Part shown: positions 6,503-13,637 of the stretch, piece after piece
How positions within the stretch are numbered: the stretch's first letter is position 1
Layout of the letters: each line of letters begins with the position of its first letter
Assembly (NCBI GenBank): GCA_964496975.1
Contig: CAZCBN010000051.1
Span: 1-21,981, forward strand
DNA: 21,981 nt
From: CAZCBN01 sp964496975
Lineage (GTDB): Bacteria > Planctomycetota > Phycisphaerae > Phycisphaerales > UBA1924
Direction of reading: 5' to 3'
Position numbers and translations under genes: made by a program
The notes under the pieces: generated by a model
Seen by the model: only the letters and a program-made list of their open reading frames with translations
Told to the model about the DNA's origin: nothing
Databases searched by the model: none

Positions 6503-7561
6503 ATGTTCGTCGACCAAGCAGTGATCACCGTCGAGGCCGGCAAGGGCGGTGACGGCTGCGTCAGTTTCTTCCGCGGCAAGTACGTCCCCAAGGGCGGCCC
6601 CGACGGCGGCAACGGCGGCCGCGGCGGCAGCATCTACTTCTTCGCAGACCCGGGCCTCAACACCCTGTTCGACTTCCGCGGAAGGCCCCTCTGGACCGCC
6701 CCCGGCGGCGAGCCGGGCCAGGGCAAGCAGTGCTTCGGCCGCGACGCCGAGGATGTCACCATCAAGGTGCCCCCGGGCACCATGGTCTTTGACGCCGACA
6801 CCGGCGAGCTCATCGCCGACCTCAAGCCCGACGAGACCGCCCTCATCGCCAAGGGCGGACGCGGCGGCTTCGGCAACGAGCACTTCAAGAGCAGCACCCA
6901 CCAGGCCCCGCTTATCGCGAGCCCGGGCCAGCCCGGCGAGCGGCGGAACCTGCGGCTCGAGCTCAAGCTCATCGCCGACATCGGCTTCGTGGGCCTGCCC
7001 AACGCGGGCAAGAGCACGCTGCTCAAGAGCCTGACCCGCGCGAACCCCAAGATCGGCAACTACCCCTTCACCACGCGGTCGCCCCACCTGGGCGTGGCGG
7101 AGCTCGACCAGGACCGCCGCCTCGTGCTCGCCGACCTGCCCGGGCTGATCGAGGGCGCGAGCGAGGGCGCCGGCCTGGGGCATGACTTCCTGCGCCACAT
7201 CGAGCGCACCCGCGTCTTGCTGCACCTCGTGGACGCCCTGCCCCCCGACGGCAAGAGCCCCGCCGAAAACTACCGCATGATCCGCGAAGAACTCGCGGGC
7301 TACGCCAGCGCGCTCGCGGAAAAGCCCGAGGTCGTGGCCCTGAACAAGCTCGACCTGCTGCCCACCGACGCCGAGCGGGACGAGGCCCTCGCCCGCTTCC
7401 GCGCCGAGGTGCAACTGGGCGTTGACACCCCGGTGCTCGCCGTCAGCGGCGCCGCGGGCCACGGCCTGAACACGCTGCTCGAAGAGCTCTGGAAGCTCCA
7501 CGCCGCCGGCCGCAACGCAACGCCCCCGCCCTGGCAGCCCGTGCGGGCGCCCGACGCCTGA
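6503..7561 (+). CDS. obg: Obg/CgtA family GTPase
   Basis: The 352-residue product starts MFVDQAVITVEAGKGGDG, the classic Obg N-terminus, with the Gly-rich Obg fold over about residues 1-158 (PKGGPDGGNGGRGG, AKGGRGGFGNEHF). The GTPase domain has G1 GLPNAGKST (164-172), switch I around YPFTT, G3 DLPG (211-214), G4 NKLD (281-284) and a VSGAAGHG G5 region. Obg proteins act in 50S ribosome assembly and in coupling growth to GTP and stringent signals. The extra C-terminal OCT domain of some homologues is absent. The frame is open for 80 more codons upstream, but that part is a 7-bp repeat tract, so ATG 6503 is the start. There is no Shine-Dalgarno; TACCCT at 6492-6497 lies 5 nt upstream, so a leaderless message is possible. 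The usual rpmA/rplU neighbours are not adjacent. Confidence 0.97.
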   Translation: MFVDQAVITVEAGKGGDGCVSFFRGKYVPKGGPDGGNGGRGGSIYFFADPGLNTLFDFRGRPLWTAPGGEPGQGKQCFGRDAEDVTIKVPPGTMVFDADTGELIADLKPDETALIAKGGRGGFGNEHFKSSTHQAPLIASPGQPGERRNLRLELKLIADIGFVGLPNAGKSTLLKSLTRANPKIGNYPFTTRSPHLGVAELDQDRRLVLADLPGLIEGASEGAGLGHDFLRHIERTRVLLHLVDALPPDGKSPAENYRMIREELAGYASALAEKPEVVALNKLDLLPTDAERDEALARFRAEVQLGVDTPVLAVSGAAGHGLNTLLEELWKLHAAGRNATPPPWQPVRAPDA

Positions 7562-7596
7562 CCGCCGCAGAGGGCGGCACGCCGCCTCATCTCGCC

Positions 7597-7640
7597 AAGA
7601 AAAAAACGCCCCGCGTGCGGCGTTCCGCGCGCGGGGCGTT
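7597..7640 (-). terminator. Rho-independent terminator of the HAF-repeat gene
   Basis: Read on the minus strand, AACGCCCCGCG (7640-7630) pairs perfectly with CGCGGGGCGTT (7615-7605) around a 14-nt loop. The transcript then runs into TTTTTCTT, formed by an A-rich plus-strand tract at 7597-7606. The site lies about 90 nt beyond the stop of the minus-strand gene ending at 7730. It has no T-tract in the plus direction, so it mainly serves the minus-strand gene while also separating it from obg. Confidence 0.85.
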
Positions 7641-7729
7641 GATATCGCGTCGGTCAACTGATCAGCCGCCACGGCCGAGTCGGGTCGCGGTGGGGGGGAC
7701 CTCCTCCCGCCGTCGGGGCGGCGTCTCGA

Positions 7730-8899
7730 TCAGGCGCGCCGTCGGCGGGCCGCGAGCAGGCCCGCGGCGCCGAGCGCCGTCGCCGCGCCGGGCGCGGGGA
7801 TCGTGACGAGGAACGACTCAAGGAAGCCGTCGGGGTTGATGCCGCGCCCGGTCAGGTAGAGACCGTTCTGCGAGATCTCCGTGATGGCGTTCAGGTCCCA
7901 CCCGTCGAGGTTGATCCCGCGGCCTTCGAGGAAGGCCTGCAGATCAAAGACGCGACCGTCCGCGGTCCAGAACACCGCGCGGTCCGTGCCGCCGGTGCGG
8001 CTCGCGGAGCCGGCGAAGAGCGTGCCGTCGCCGGAGACGGCAAAGACCGCCGACTCCTCGAACCCGCCGAGCGTCTGCAGCACCTGCGCCGTGCCGTCGG
8101 CGCGCCACACCGCGGCGTGGCTCAGGCCGGACTCGTCCCGCGCCTGCCCGCCAAAGACCTCGCCCGACGCGGACATGGCGATCACCGCCGTGTCAGACTC
8201 GATGCCGAACGGGTTGACGAGCGCCTCGATCCCCGCGTCGGTCCACGCCACCGCCGTGAAGAAGTTGCCGACGGAGTAGCCCGCGGCGATCGACCCGTCG
8301 GCCGACACCGCGTTCGCGGCGGACTCGAAGTCGTTGGACGAGAGCACGCCCAGGTCTTGCCAGCCCGAGCCCTCGCGCCAGCGCCCCGCGCGGAAGGTGC
8401 CGTCCTCCACGCGGCTCAGCAGGCCGACGACAACGCGGCCGTCGTTGGAGAGGTCGGTCGCGGCCGACTGGTCGTATTCGCCGGTCTGCGGGAAGGAGAG
8501 GTCCTGGATCACGCCGTTGACAAACCGCACCGCGCTGTTGGGCGAGGTGTTCTCGCCGGCGATGACGCTGCCGTCGGGCGTCACGGCCCGGGCGAAGAAG
8601 CCCGAGCCGGGCTCGAGGCCGTCAAGCTGCTCCAGCCCGCCGTCGCGCGTCCAGCGGAAGCCGACAAAGCCGAGGCCCGGCACGTTCATGGAGCCGACGA
8701 CGGTGCCGTCGTCCGACACGCCGTAGGCGTCGGTGAACGCGGGGTTGGAGGGGTCCTCGCCCGGCGGAAGGCCGACGCGGTCGAACGTCTGGGCCCCGGC
8801 GGTCGCGGCGAGGCCACAGACCAACAAAACACCGAACACATTCCGCCGCGTCGCAGAAACGCCGACCGGAGCCACCACCGACGCTCGACTACGTACCAT
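7730..8899 (-). CDS. Secreted HAF-repeat protein with PEP-CTERM-like sorting tail
   Basis: This 389-residue exported protein has a signal peptide at about 1-36 (RRNVFGVLLVCGLAATAGAQ). The body contains at least six HAF-type repeats of about 45-50 residues, recognisable by cores such as AYGVSDDGTVVGS, ARAVTPDGSVIAGE, ATDLSNDGRVVVG, ANAVSADGSIAAGY, VIAMSASGEVFGGQ and VFAVSGDGTLFAGS. These repeats probably form a beta-propeller. The C-terminus is PAPGAATALGAAGLLAA followed by RRRRA, the short Pro-motif, hydrophobic helix and basic end of PEP-CTERM-like tails. Those are handled by exosortase systems in Gram-negative bacteria. The start at 8899 is supported by AAGGAG 8 nt upstream; the frame extends 36 codons further but without signal-peptide character. 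The gene has its own terminator and is divergent from a winged-helix regulator. Its extracellular role is unknown. Confidence 0.85.
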   Translation of the reverse strand: MVRSRASVVAPVGVSATRRNVFGVLLVCGLAATAGAQTFDRVGLPPGEDPSNPAFTDAYGVSDDGTVVGSMNVPGLGFVGFRWTRDGGLEQLDGLEPGSGFFARAVTPDGSVIAGENTSPNSAVRFVNGVIQDLSFPQTGEYDQSAATDLSNDGRVVVGLLSRVEDGTFRAGRWREGSGWQDLGVLSSNDFESAANAVSADGSIAAGYSVGNFFTAVAWTDAGIEALVNPFGIESDTAVIAMSASGEVFGGQARDESGLSHAAVWRADGTAQVLQTLGGFEESAVFAVSGDGTLFAGSASRTGGTDRAVFWTADGRVFDLQAFLEGRGINLDGWDLNAITEISQNGLYLTGRGINPDGFLESFLVTIPAPGAATALGAAGLLAARRRRA

Positions 8900-8933
8900 C
8901 TCATCCGCTCCTTCCGCCCCGCCCGCGCTGTTG

Positions 8934-8987
8934 CACCGGTTCCGGGGATGGAAATGCCGAACATGCCGCCCGGTGAACCCACACCGG
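8934..8987. promoter_or_regulatory. Candidate operator: three CACCGG half-sites between divergent genes
   Basis: The 134-nt divergent spacer carries CACCGG at 8934-8939, its reverse complement CCGGTG at 8970-8975, and CACCGG again at 8982-8987. The last two form a perfect 6-6-6 dyad (CCGGTG-AACCCA-CACCGG). The position between a regulator gene and a structural gene suits an autoregulatory operator. High GC raises the chance of coincidence, so support is modest. Confidence 0.35.
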
Positions 8988-9033
8988 CCCATCGCTTCGC
9001 GACGCATCAGTCCCGGGACAACCGAGGTGACGA

Positions 9034-9837
9034 TTGAAAAAAACGCGGCGTCCTTCGACGGCGCAGCATACGGACGACGCCCCCCCGGTCAAGGCAATTT
9101 CCGCGGGCCACGCGCAGTGCCCGCCGACCGAGACCGATCACGCGACGGGCCGTGCGCCGGACGCCGATCTCCCGCCCCGGCAGCGTGAGCCGGTGCTGTA
9201 CGTGCGCAACCCCGACACCTGGCGTGTCCTGCTCTCGCAGGTCCGCTCCGAGGTGGCCCAGGCCGTCCGCTGCATCGGGCCCTGTTCGATCCGCGACCTC
9301 GCCGCGTTTCTGCAGCGGCCGCCCGACGCGCTCTACCACCACGTGGGCGTGCTCCAGAACGCGGGCTTTTTGCGCGAGGTCGGGCGGCGCAAGCGAGGCC
9401 GGCACACCGAGGCGGTCTTCGACGTCACCGCGGAAGACTTCGCGATCGACTTCCCCTCCCTCAACACGCGAGAGCAGTGCAGCGCGCTGTGCGAGACCGC
9501 CGACTGCTACATGTCGCTCATGGCCCGCGCGATCTCCGACGCCGCGTCGGTCGGCGAGCTGCGGCTCACCGAGGGCTCGCGGAACTTTCTGCTGAACTAC
9601 GACGTCACCCGGCTCTCGCCGCAAGACTTCATGCGGGCGCGGGAGATCCTCTTCGAGCTCAAGCAGCTCCTCGACCGCTCCCGCGCGCAGCCCGGGGGCG
9701 AGCTGTACGCCGTCGCGTTCGTCGCCGCCCCCATCACCCGCACGGGCCGCGTCCGCTCCGCGCCCGAAGCCCCGGACCGCTCACCGGGCGGCGACACCGC
9801 CGACGCCGCCGACGCCGCGGACGCTCCGCCGAAGTGA
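9034..9837 (+). CDS. Winged-helix (ArsR-like) transcriptional regulator
   Basis: This 267-residue protein begins at a TTG with GAGGTG 4 nt upstream. Residues 1-50 are polar and disordered-looking. A winged helix-turn-helix spans about 66-131: LSQVRSEVAQAVRCIGPCS, then IRDLAAFLQRPPDALYHHVG as turn and recognition helix, then a basic wing (REVGRRKRGRHTEAVFDV). The remaining helical part (about 135-225) has no recognised ligand motif, and an Ala/Asp repeat ends the protein. The fold is that of ArsR/HTH_20-type repressors. It is transcribed divergently from the HAF-repeat exported protein, and possible operator half-sites lie between them. It is therefore a likely local regulator of that gene and of itself. 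No metal-binding cysteine cluster is apparent: four of its five cysteines (C29, C80, C84 and others) lack the ArsR CxC pattern. Confidence 0.75.
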   Translation: MKKTRRPSTAQHTDDAPPVKAISAGHAQCPPTETDHATGRAPDADLPPRQREPVLYVRNPDTWRVLLSQVRSEVAQAVRCIGPCSIRDLAAFLQRPPDALYHHVGVLQNAGFLREVGRRKRGRHTEAVFDVTAEDFAIDFPSLNTREQCSALCETADCYMSLMARAISDAASVGELRLTEGSRNFLLNYDVTRLSPQDFMRAREILFELKQLLDRSRAQPGGELYAVAFVAAPITRTGRVRSAPEAPDRSPGGDTADAADAADAPPK

Positions 9838-9952
9838 CGGGCACGATCGCGCGACGCGAGGCGCGGACGCGAACCGCAACTGGCGTTTCGTTCGTGGGCG
9901 GCGCACGCGGAACCCGGCGACATCCCAACCGCGGCGTGCGTCAGTGGCCGGC

Positions 9953-10741
9953 TTACCCGCCGTCACCGGTGCGTTCCCCGAGCTGAAGTTCCCCGCCGCC
10001 GGCTTTCGCCTCAAGCCGCGCCAGCCACTCCGCATTCCCCCGGCCCGCCCCGCGTGCCCCGCTCCCGCGGACGCCGCCGCCGAGGATGGGGCTTTCGATC
10101 AGGCCCGTGCAGGTGAAGCCCATCCCCGCGAGCCGCGCGACCACCTCGTGGGTGATCGCCTCCGCCTCGTCGTGGGGCAGCACCACCGGCGCCGGTGCCG
10201 CGCGGCGGCCGCGGCGCGGCCCACCCCGGCCCGTCGTTGCCCCGCCGCCACCCTCTGCGTCCGCCGCGCCGGCGTCCGGGGCCCGATCGCGAAGCAGCGC
10301 GGCCCGCTCGTAGTGCGGCTTGATCAGCGTCACGATCGTCCCCCCGGGTCGCACCCACCGGGCGGCGGCGGGAACCGCCAGCTCCTGACGCGTCCAGCTC
10401 AGGTCGAGCGTCACAAGGTCGGCCCCGCCGCGCCGGGCAAACGCCTCCGGCGGCGACGCGTGCAGCGCGTTGGTGCGCTCCATGACGATCACCCGCGGGT
10501 CGTTGCGCAGCGTCCAGGCGAGCTCGCCGTAGGCGGTGTCCACCGCGGCGACGCGCTCCGCCCCGGCCCGCAGCAGGCAATCGGTGAAGCCGCCGGTGCT
10601 GCACCCAAGGTCGGCGCACCACCAGCCGGTCGGGTTGAGGTGAAAGGCATCCAGGGCGGCGCGGAGCTTGAGGCCGCCCCGGCTGGCGTAGGGCCGGTCG
10701 CCGGGGGCGGGTGCCGGGAGGGGGGCGTCGGCCCCGCTCAC
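9953..10741 (-). CDS. TlyA-like rRNA 2'-O-methyltransferase domain protein without S4 domain
   Basis: The 262-residue product starts at GTG 10741, which overlaps the lpxI stop (GTGA, 4 nt). Residues 17-31 (PYASRGGLKLRAALD) and 44-57 (DLGCSTGGFTDCLL) match the TlyA/FtsJ Rossmann core, with the glycine-rich loop binding S-adenosylmethionine. TAYGELAWTLRNDPRV, MERTNA, LVTLDLSW and LIKPHYE follow in the TlyA order. The C-terminus has ESPILGG and a GNAEWLARL ending typical of the family. TlyA proteins methylate ribose in 16S and 23S rRNA and normally carry an N-terminal S4 RNA-binding domain of about 60 residues. Here only about 16 residues precede the core, and the upstream sequence in this frame is inside lpxI, so the S4 domain is genuinely missing. 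A Gly/Arg-rich insertion follows the KPHYE motif. Function as an rRNA methylase is inferred. Confidence 0.85.
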   Translation of the reverse strand: MSGADAPLPAPAPGDRPYASRGGLKLRAALDAFHLNPTGWWCADLGCSTGGFTDCLLRAGAERVAAVDTAYGELAWTLRNDPRVIVMERTNALHASPPEAFARRGGADLVTLDLSWTRQELAVPAAARWVRPGGTIVTLIKPHYERAALLRDRAPDAGAADAEGGGGATTGRGGPRRGRRAAPAPVVLPHDEAEAITHEVVARLAGMGFTCTGLIESPILGGGVRGSGARGAGRGNAEWLARLEAKAGGGELQLGERTGDGG

Positions 10742-11730
10742 ACGCGGGCCACGCCACGCCGCCCGAGGGCGGCGATCGCGGTGCGCAGCACGCCCACCTC
10801 GCGGCGCCCCGCGACGGCCAGCTTCGGCTCGGTGATCACCGTGCCCGCGACCGGGACGCCGACCACGGCGATGCCGAGCCGGTCCGCCTCGGCCAGCATG
10901 TCCTCGCGGTCGAGCATGATCACATCGCCCGCGGCCAGGGCGAGGCAGCCCCCGCCGGCGTCCTTCATCTTGTGCAGCGTGCGCACGCCGACGGTCGGCA
11001 CGTCGCTCCGCCGATCGTGCCCGGCCCGGCACCCCTTGCAGAGCGTCCACCCCTTGGCCCGGCAGATCTCCGCCACGCGGCCGATCATGCGGTCGGTGCC
11101 CTCGACGGCTTCAACGGCGAGCACGTCGCGGTCCCGAACGGCGACCGACTGGCCGATGTCCAGCCGCAGCAGCTCGGCCAGCATGGGCCAGACAAACTCC
11201 ACGTCGGCAAGCTGCTCGGCCGTGGGCTGGGTGCGGGTCATCACGCCGGCCGAGGCCAGATGGCTCGGGATCGGGCTGGTTGAGTCCATCAGCGAAACCC
11301 CATGCCGGTCCAGCTCTTCGGCGATCGCCGCGAGGACCGCGTACGAGCGCCGGTCGTGCCGGAGCCGGGTGTACCACGCCCGGGCGGTGCGCCAGTCGGG
11401 CAGGTGGCGGACGAGCTTCCACGGGTCGTGCATCAGGCGGGCCTTGTCCACCGTGCCGACCATCACCGCGTGGCGGATGCCCAGCGCCTGCAGCGCCCGG
11501 CACCACGACCCCACCCGGAACAACCCCACCTCGCGGAACGTGCGGCACAGACCGGGCAGGCAGGGGTCAAACTGGTCCGCAAGCCCCACCCCGTGCACCG
11601 CGTGCCCAGACCGGCCCAGGCTCTCGGCGATCAGCACCGGCAACCGCCCACCGCCGGCGATCAGACCGATCGGCTCGGGCGGGCGCGGAAAGTCCGGCAG
11701 GATGGAGAGCGACGCCGTTTTGCTGGCCAT
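10738..11730 (-). CDS. lpxI: LpxI, UDP-2,3-diacylglucosamine pyrophosphatase
   Basis: The 330-residue protein opens after a short leader with EPIGLIAGGGRLPVLIAE (about 19-36), the LpxI N-terminal nucleotide-binding signature. It continues through MVGTVDKARLM and RRSYAVLAAIAEELDRHG. The C-terminal domain has SDVPTVGVRTLHKMKDAGGG, LAAGDVIMLDRE and EADRLGIAVVGV, in the usual family order. LpxI hydrolyses UDP-2,3-diacylglucosamine to lipid X and UMP in lipid A synthesis and replaces LpxH where that is absent. ATG 11730 is chosen because GGAG and AAGGA lie just upstream; the frame runs 71 codons further but is Arg/Pro-rich without homology. The gene is followed without a gap by the TlyA-like gene. 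Its presence implies an outer membrane with lipid A. Confidence 0.92.
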   Translation of the reverse strand: MASKTASLSILPDFPRPPEPIGLIAGGGRLPVLIAESLGRSGHAVHGVGLADQFDPCLPGLCRTFREVGLFRVGSWCRALQALGIRHAVMVGTVDKARLMHDPWKLVRHLPDWRTARAWYTRLRHDRRSYAVLAAIAEELDRHGVSLMDSTSPIPSHLASAGVMTRTQPTAEQLADVEFVWPMLAELLRLDIGQSVAVRDRDVLAVEAVEGTDRMIGRVAEICRAKGWTLCKGCRAGHDRRSDVPTVGVRTLHKMKDAGGGCLALAAGDVIMLDREDMLAEADRLGIAVVGVPVAGTVITEPKLAVAGRREVGVLRTAIAALGRRGVARV

Positions 11731-12093
11731 GCGGTCCTTTCTCCAACCTCGTCGCGCTCTCGCGCCGGGCGCGGGCCGCCCGGCGCCCACCACCCGCGTG
11801 GTGCATCGGCCAACCGCAAGTCTATTCGCCACACGGTCCGGGCCGCGGGCCATGCCGGGCGGGCGCCGACCGGGCGCCGGGCGAGCGTGGGGCCGGGGCT
11901 GCGCCGTGGGCCCCGGGGCACGCATTCGGGCGAGCATACCCAATCCTCAGTAGGCCGCAACTGCGGCACTACAACCCCTGCGACCCCCTCGCCCGGGGGG
12001 CGGCCCGTGCGTCGGGCGGGTGGGTACAGTGGGTCGGCGTGGTCGTGCCCTGCGTGGTCTGTGCGTTCGCGCCCGGTGGGAGGCCAAATCCCC
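11731..12093. other. Divergent intergenic region between lpxI and the envelope operon, with hairpin
   Basis: This 363-nt gene-free stretch separates lpxI (minus) from the envelope operon (plus). It includes a perfect 10-bp stem with a 5-nt loop at 11762-11786 (arms GCGCCGGGCG and CGCCCGGCGC), 32 nt upstream of the lpxI start. A third copy of the same 10-mer occurs at 11874-11883. There is no T-tract, so it is not an ordinary terminator for lpxI transcription. TACAGT at 12025-12030 is a -10-like hexamer on the plus strand. No supportable gene was seen. Confidence 0.5.
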
Positions 12094-12714
12094 GTGTCGA
12101 GTTTGCCGTACGACATCGCCGCGTTCACCCGCGCGTGCGCCGCCTCGGGGCGGGCGCTTCGTCCGGGGGACCGCTTCGTGGCCACGCTGGTGGAGTCGCC
12201 GGGCGAGGAGGCGCTGCGCCGCCTCGATTTCTGCGCCGAGTCGTGGGACGAGGGCGCGAGGCCGACGCCGCCGCTGCGGGTCTTCGCCGTGTGGCGGACC
12301 ACGGTGCCGGAGCGCGACGCCCCGCAGGGCCCCGTGCTGAACCCCGCCGACCTGCTGGACCTGCTGGAGCAGTTGGAGGGGACCACCGAGCCGCAGGCGC
12401 AGACGCTGCGCTACCTGGTCGCGCTGCAACTGCTGCGCAAGCGGCTCGTGAACTTTGAGGGCCAGCGCCCCGCGACCGCGGCCGACGCGGGGGGCGAGGC
12501 GGGGCCGGGGGGCACGGTGCGCAAGGGCCTGCAGATGCTGCTGTTGCGTCGCCGGACCCCGGCGGGCCAGGCCCCCGGGCCCCTTTACGAGGTGCTGGAC
12601 CCCGCCCTGGATGACTCGGCGGTGGCCGCGGCCGCGGCACAACTCGCGACCATCCTGCCGATGGAGGAGGACGGGCCGGCGTCGGCATCCGCGGGGGGAG
12701 GGGGCCGGGCGTGA
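12094..12714 (+). CDS. Conserved hypothetical protein (first gene of envelope operon)
   Basis: I do not recognise a named family. The 206-residue product begins VSSLPYDIAAFTRACAASG at a GTG preceded by GGGAGG. It is soluble, with PGDRFVATLVESPGEEALRR, a CAESWDEG stretch, FAVWRTTVPE and LLDLLEQLEG...LRYLVALQLLRKRLVNF. This pattern, in which a damage-like 'F.VWRTTVPE' strand is followed by a Leu-rich helical pair ending in KRL, resembles short uncharacterised proteins found across planctomycetes. A Gly/Ala-rich tail follows. Its stop overlaps the GTG of the lipoprotein gene by 4 nt, so it is coupled to an envelope operon. It may be a cytoplasmic partner of the lipoprotein and RDD protein, but no catalytic motif is visible. 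The call as a real gene rests on the ribosome site, the coupling and the consistent protein character. Confidence 0.75.
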   Translation: MSSLPYDIAAFTRACAASGRALRPGDRFVATLVESPGEEALRRLDFCAESWDEGARPTPPLRVFAVWRTTVPERDAPQGPVLNPADLLDLLEQLEGTTEPQAQTLRYLVALQLLRKRLVNFEGQRPATAADAGGEAGPGGTVRKGLQMLLLRRRTPAGQAPGPLYEVLDPALDDSAVAAAAAQLATILPMEEDGPASASAGGGGRA

Positions 12715-13637
12715 GCGCACAATCACGGGACATCTCGCGGTGTGGCGCGTGGCGGGCGGTGCTGCGGGTGCTGGCCTTGTGTGGGCCCGCCGCGTGGCTC
12801 GGCGGGTGCGAGCTGCTGCAGACCCGGCCCGGCGCGAACGGGGTGGCCGAAGAGGTGCCGGCGTACGCCGAGGTGGCCCGGCGGTACAACGAGCGTGTCG
12901 CGCCGCTCACCGACCTGTGGGCCCGGGCCACGGCGCTGGTGGAGGGCGTGGACGCGCAGGGCGAGCGGCTCCGGGAGCAGGCCGAGGGGCACCTGCAGCT
13001 TCAGCCGCCGCGCCACCTTGCGATGTCGCTGGGCAAGGTGGGGGAGACCTATCTCTATCTGGGGTCGAACGACGAGCGGTACTGGTGGTTTGACATGGTG
13101 GACGCCGACGCGAAGGTCGGCTTTGTGGGCCGGCACGAGGACGTGACGGACGACAAGATCCGGGCCCTGGGCCTGCCGGTAGAACCGCTCGAACTGGTGG
13201 AGCTGCTGGGCGTCACACCGCTTCCCGACGGGGAGGCGGCCCGGGGCCGGGTGCGGGCGGTGGAGGGGGGCGCGCGGTGGCAGATCGTGACGCCCGCGCG
13301 GTGGGGCACGCGCGAGGTGCGGGTGGACCCGAAGACGATGGAGCCCTCGTGGATCCGCCTCTTGGACCAGGAGGGGCGGCCCCTGGCGCTGGCGGAGCTG
13401 GACCGGTACGACCTGGTGCAGGGCGCGCCGAGCCCGTCACCCCGGGTGGCGGGCCGGCTCACGGTGCGGACGCCGCGGTTCCGGGGGGACGTGCGGCTTT
13501 CGCTCTATGACCATGCGGTGGGGCGGACGCGGGCGGTGGCGTTTGATCTTGAGCGGCTTCAGCGGGTGTACCGGCTGGACGAGGTGAAGGACCTGGACGC
13601 GGCCGAGGGCGGCGCGGCGTGGGGAGAGGTGCCTTGA
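12711..13637 (+). CDS. Predicted outer-membrane or periplasmic lipoprotein
   Basis: This 308-residue protein has a lipoprotein signal: an N-terminal Arg-containing segment, hydrophobic AVLRVLALCGPAAWLGG and a lipobox ending at C33 (LGGC). The mature region has strands and helices of the kind seen in LolA/LolB-like lipid-binding lipoproteins. Examples are HLQLQPPRHLAMSLGKVGET, TYLYLGSNDERYWWFDM, RWQIVTPARWGTREVRVDP and RLTVRTPRFRGDVRLSL. The overall order (short helix, long curved sheet) suggests that fold, but I cannot confirm it, and no Lol motif is decisive. It is the second gene of a three-gene operon, with 4-nt overlaps at both ends (GTGA and TTGA). It is therefore made with the hypothetical and RDD proteins and may carry or sense hydrophobic molecules in the periplasm. 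Confidence 0.7.
   Translation: MSAQSRDISRCGAWRAVLRVLALCGPAAWLGGCELLQTRPGANGVAEEVPAYAEVARRYNERVAPLTDLWARATALVEGVDAQGERLREQAEGHLQLQPPRHLAMSLGKVGETYLYLGSNDERYWWFDMVDADAKVGFVGRHEDVTDDKIRALGLPVEPLELVELLGVTPLPDGEAARGRVRAVEGGARWQIVTPARWGTREVRVDPKTMEPSWIRLLDQEGRPLALAELDRYDLVQGAPSPSPRVAGRLTVRTPRFRGDVRLSLYDHAVGRTRAVAFDLERLQRVYRLDEVKDLDAAEGGAAWGEVP

Noticed and set aside
10742..11050. An upstream extension of the TlyA-like reading frame that might hold an S4 domain
   Set aside because: The frame lies inside lpxI and is Arg/Gly/Ala-rich without S4 residues; the GTG at 10741 is a coupled start overlapping the lpxI stop.
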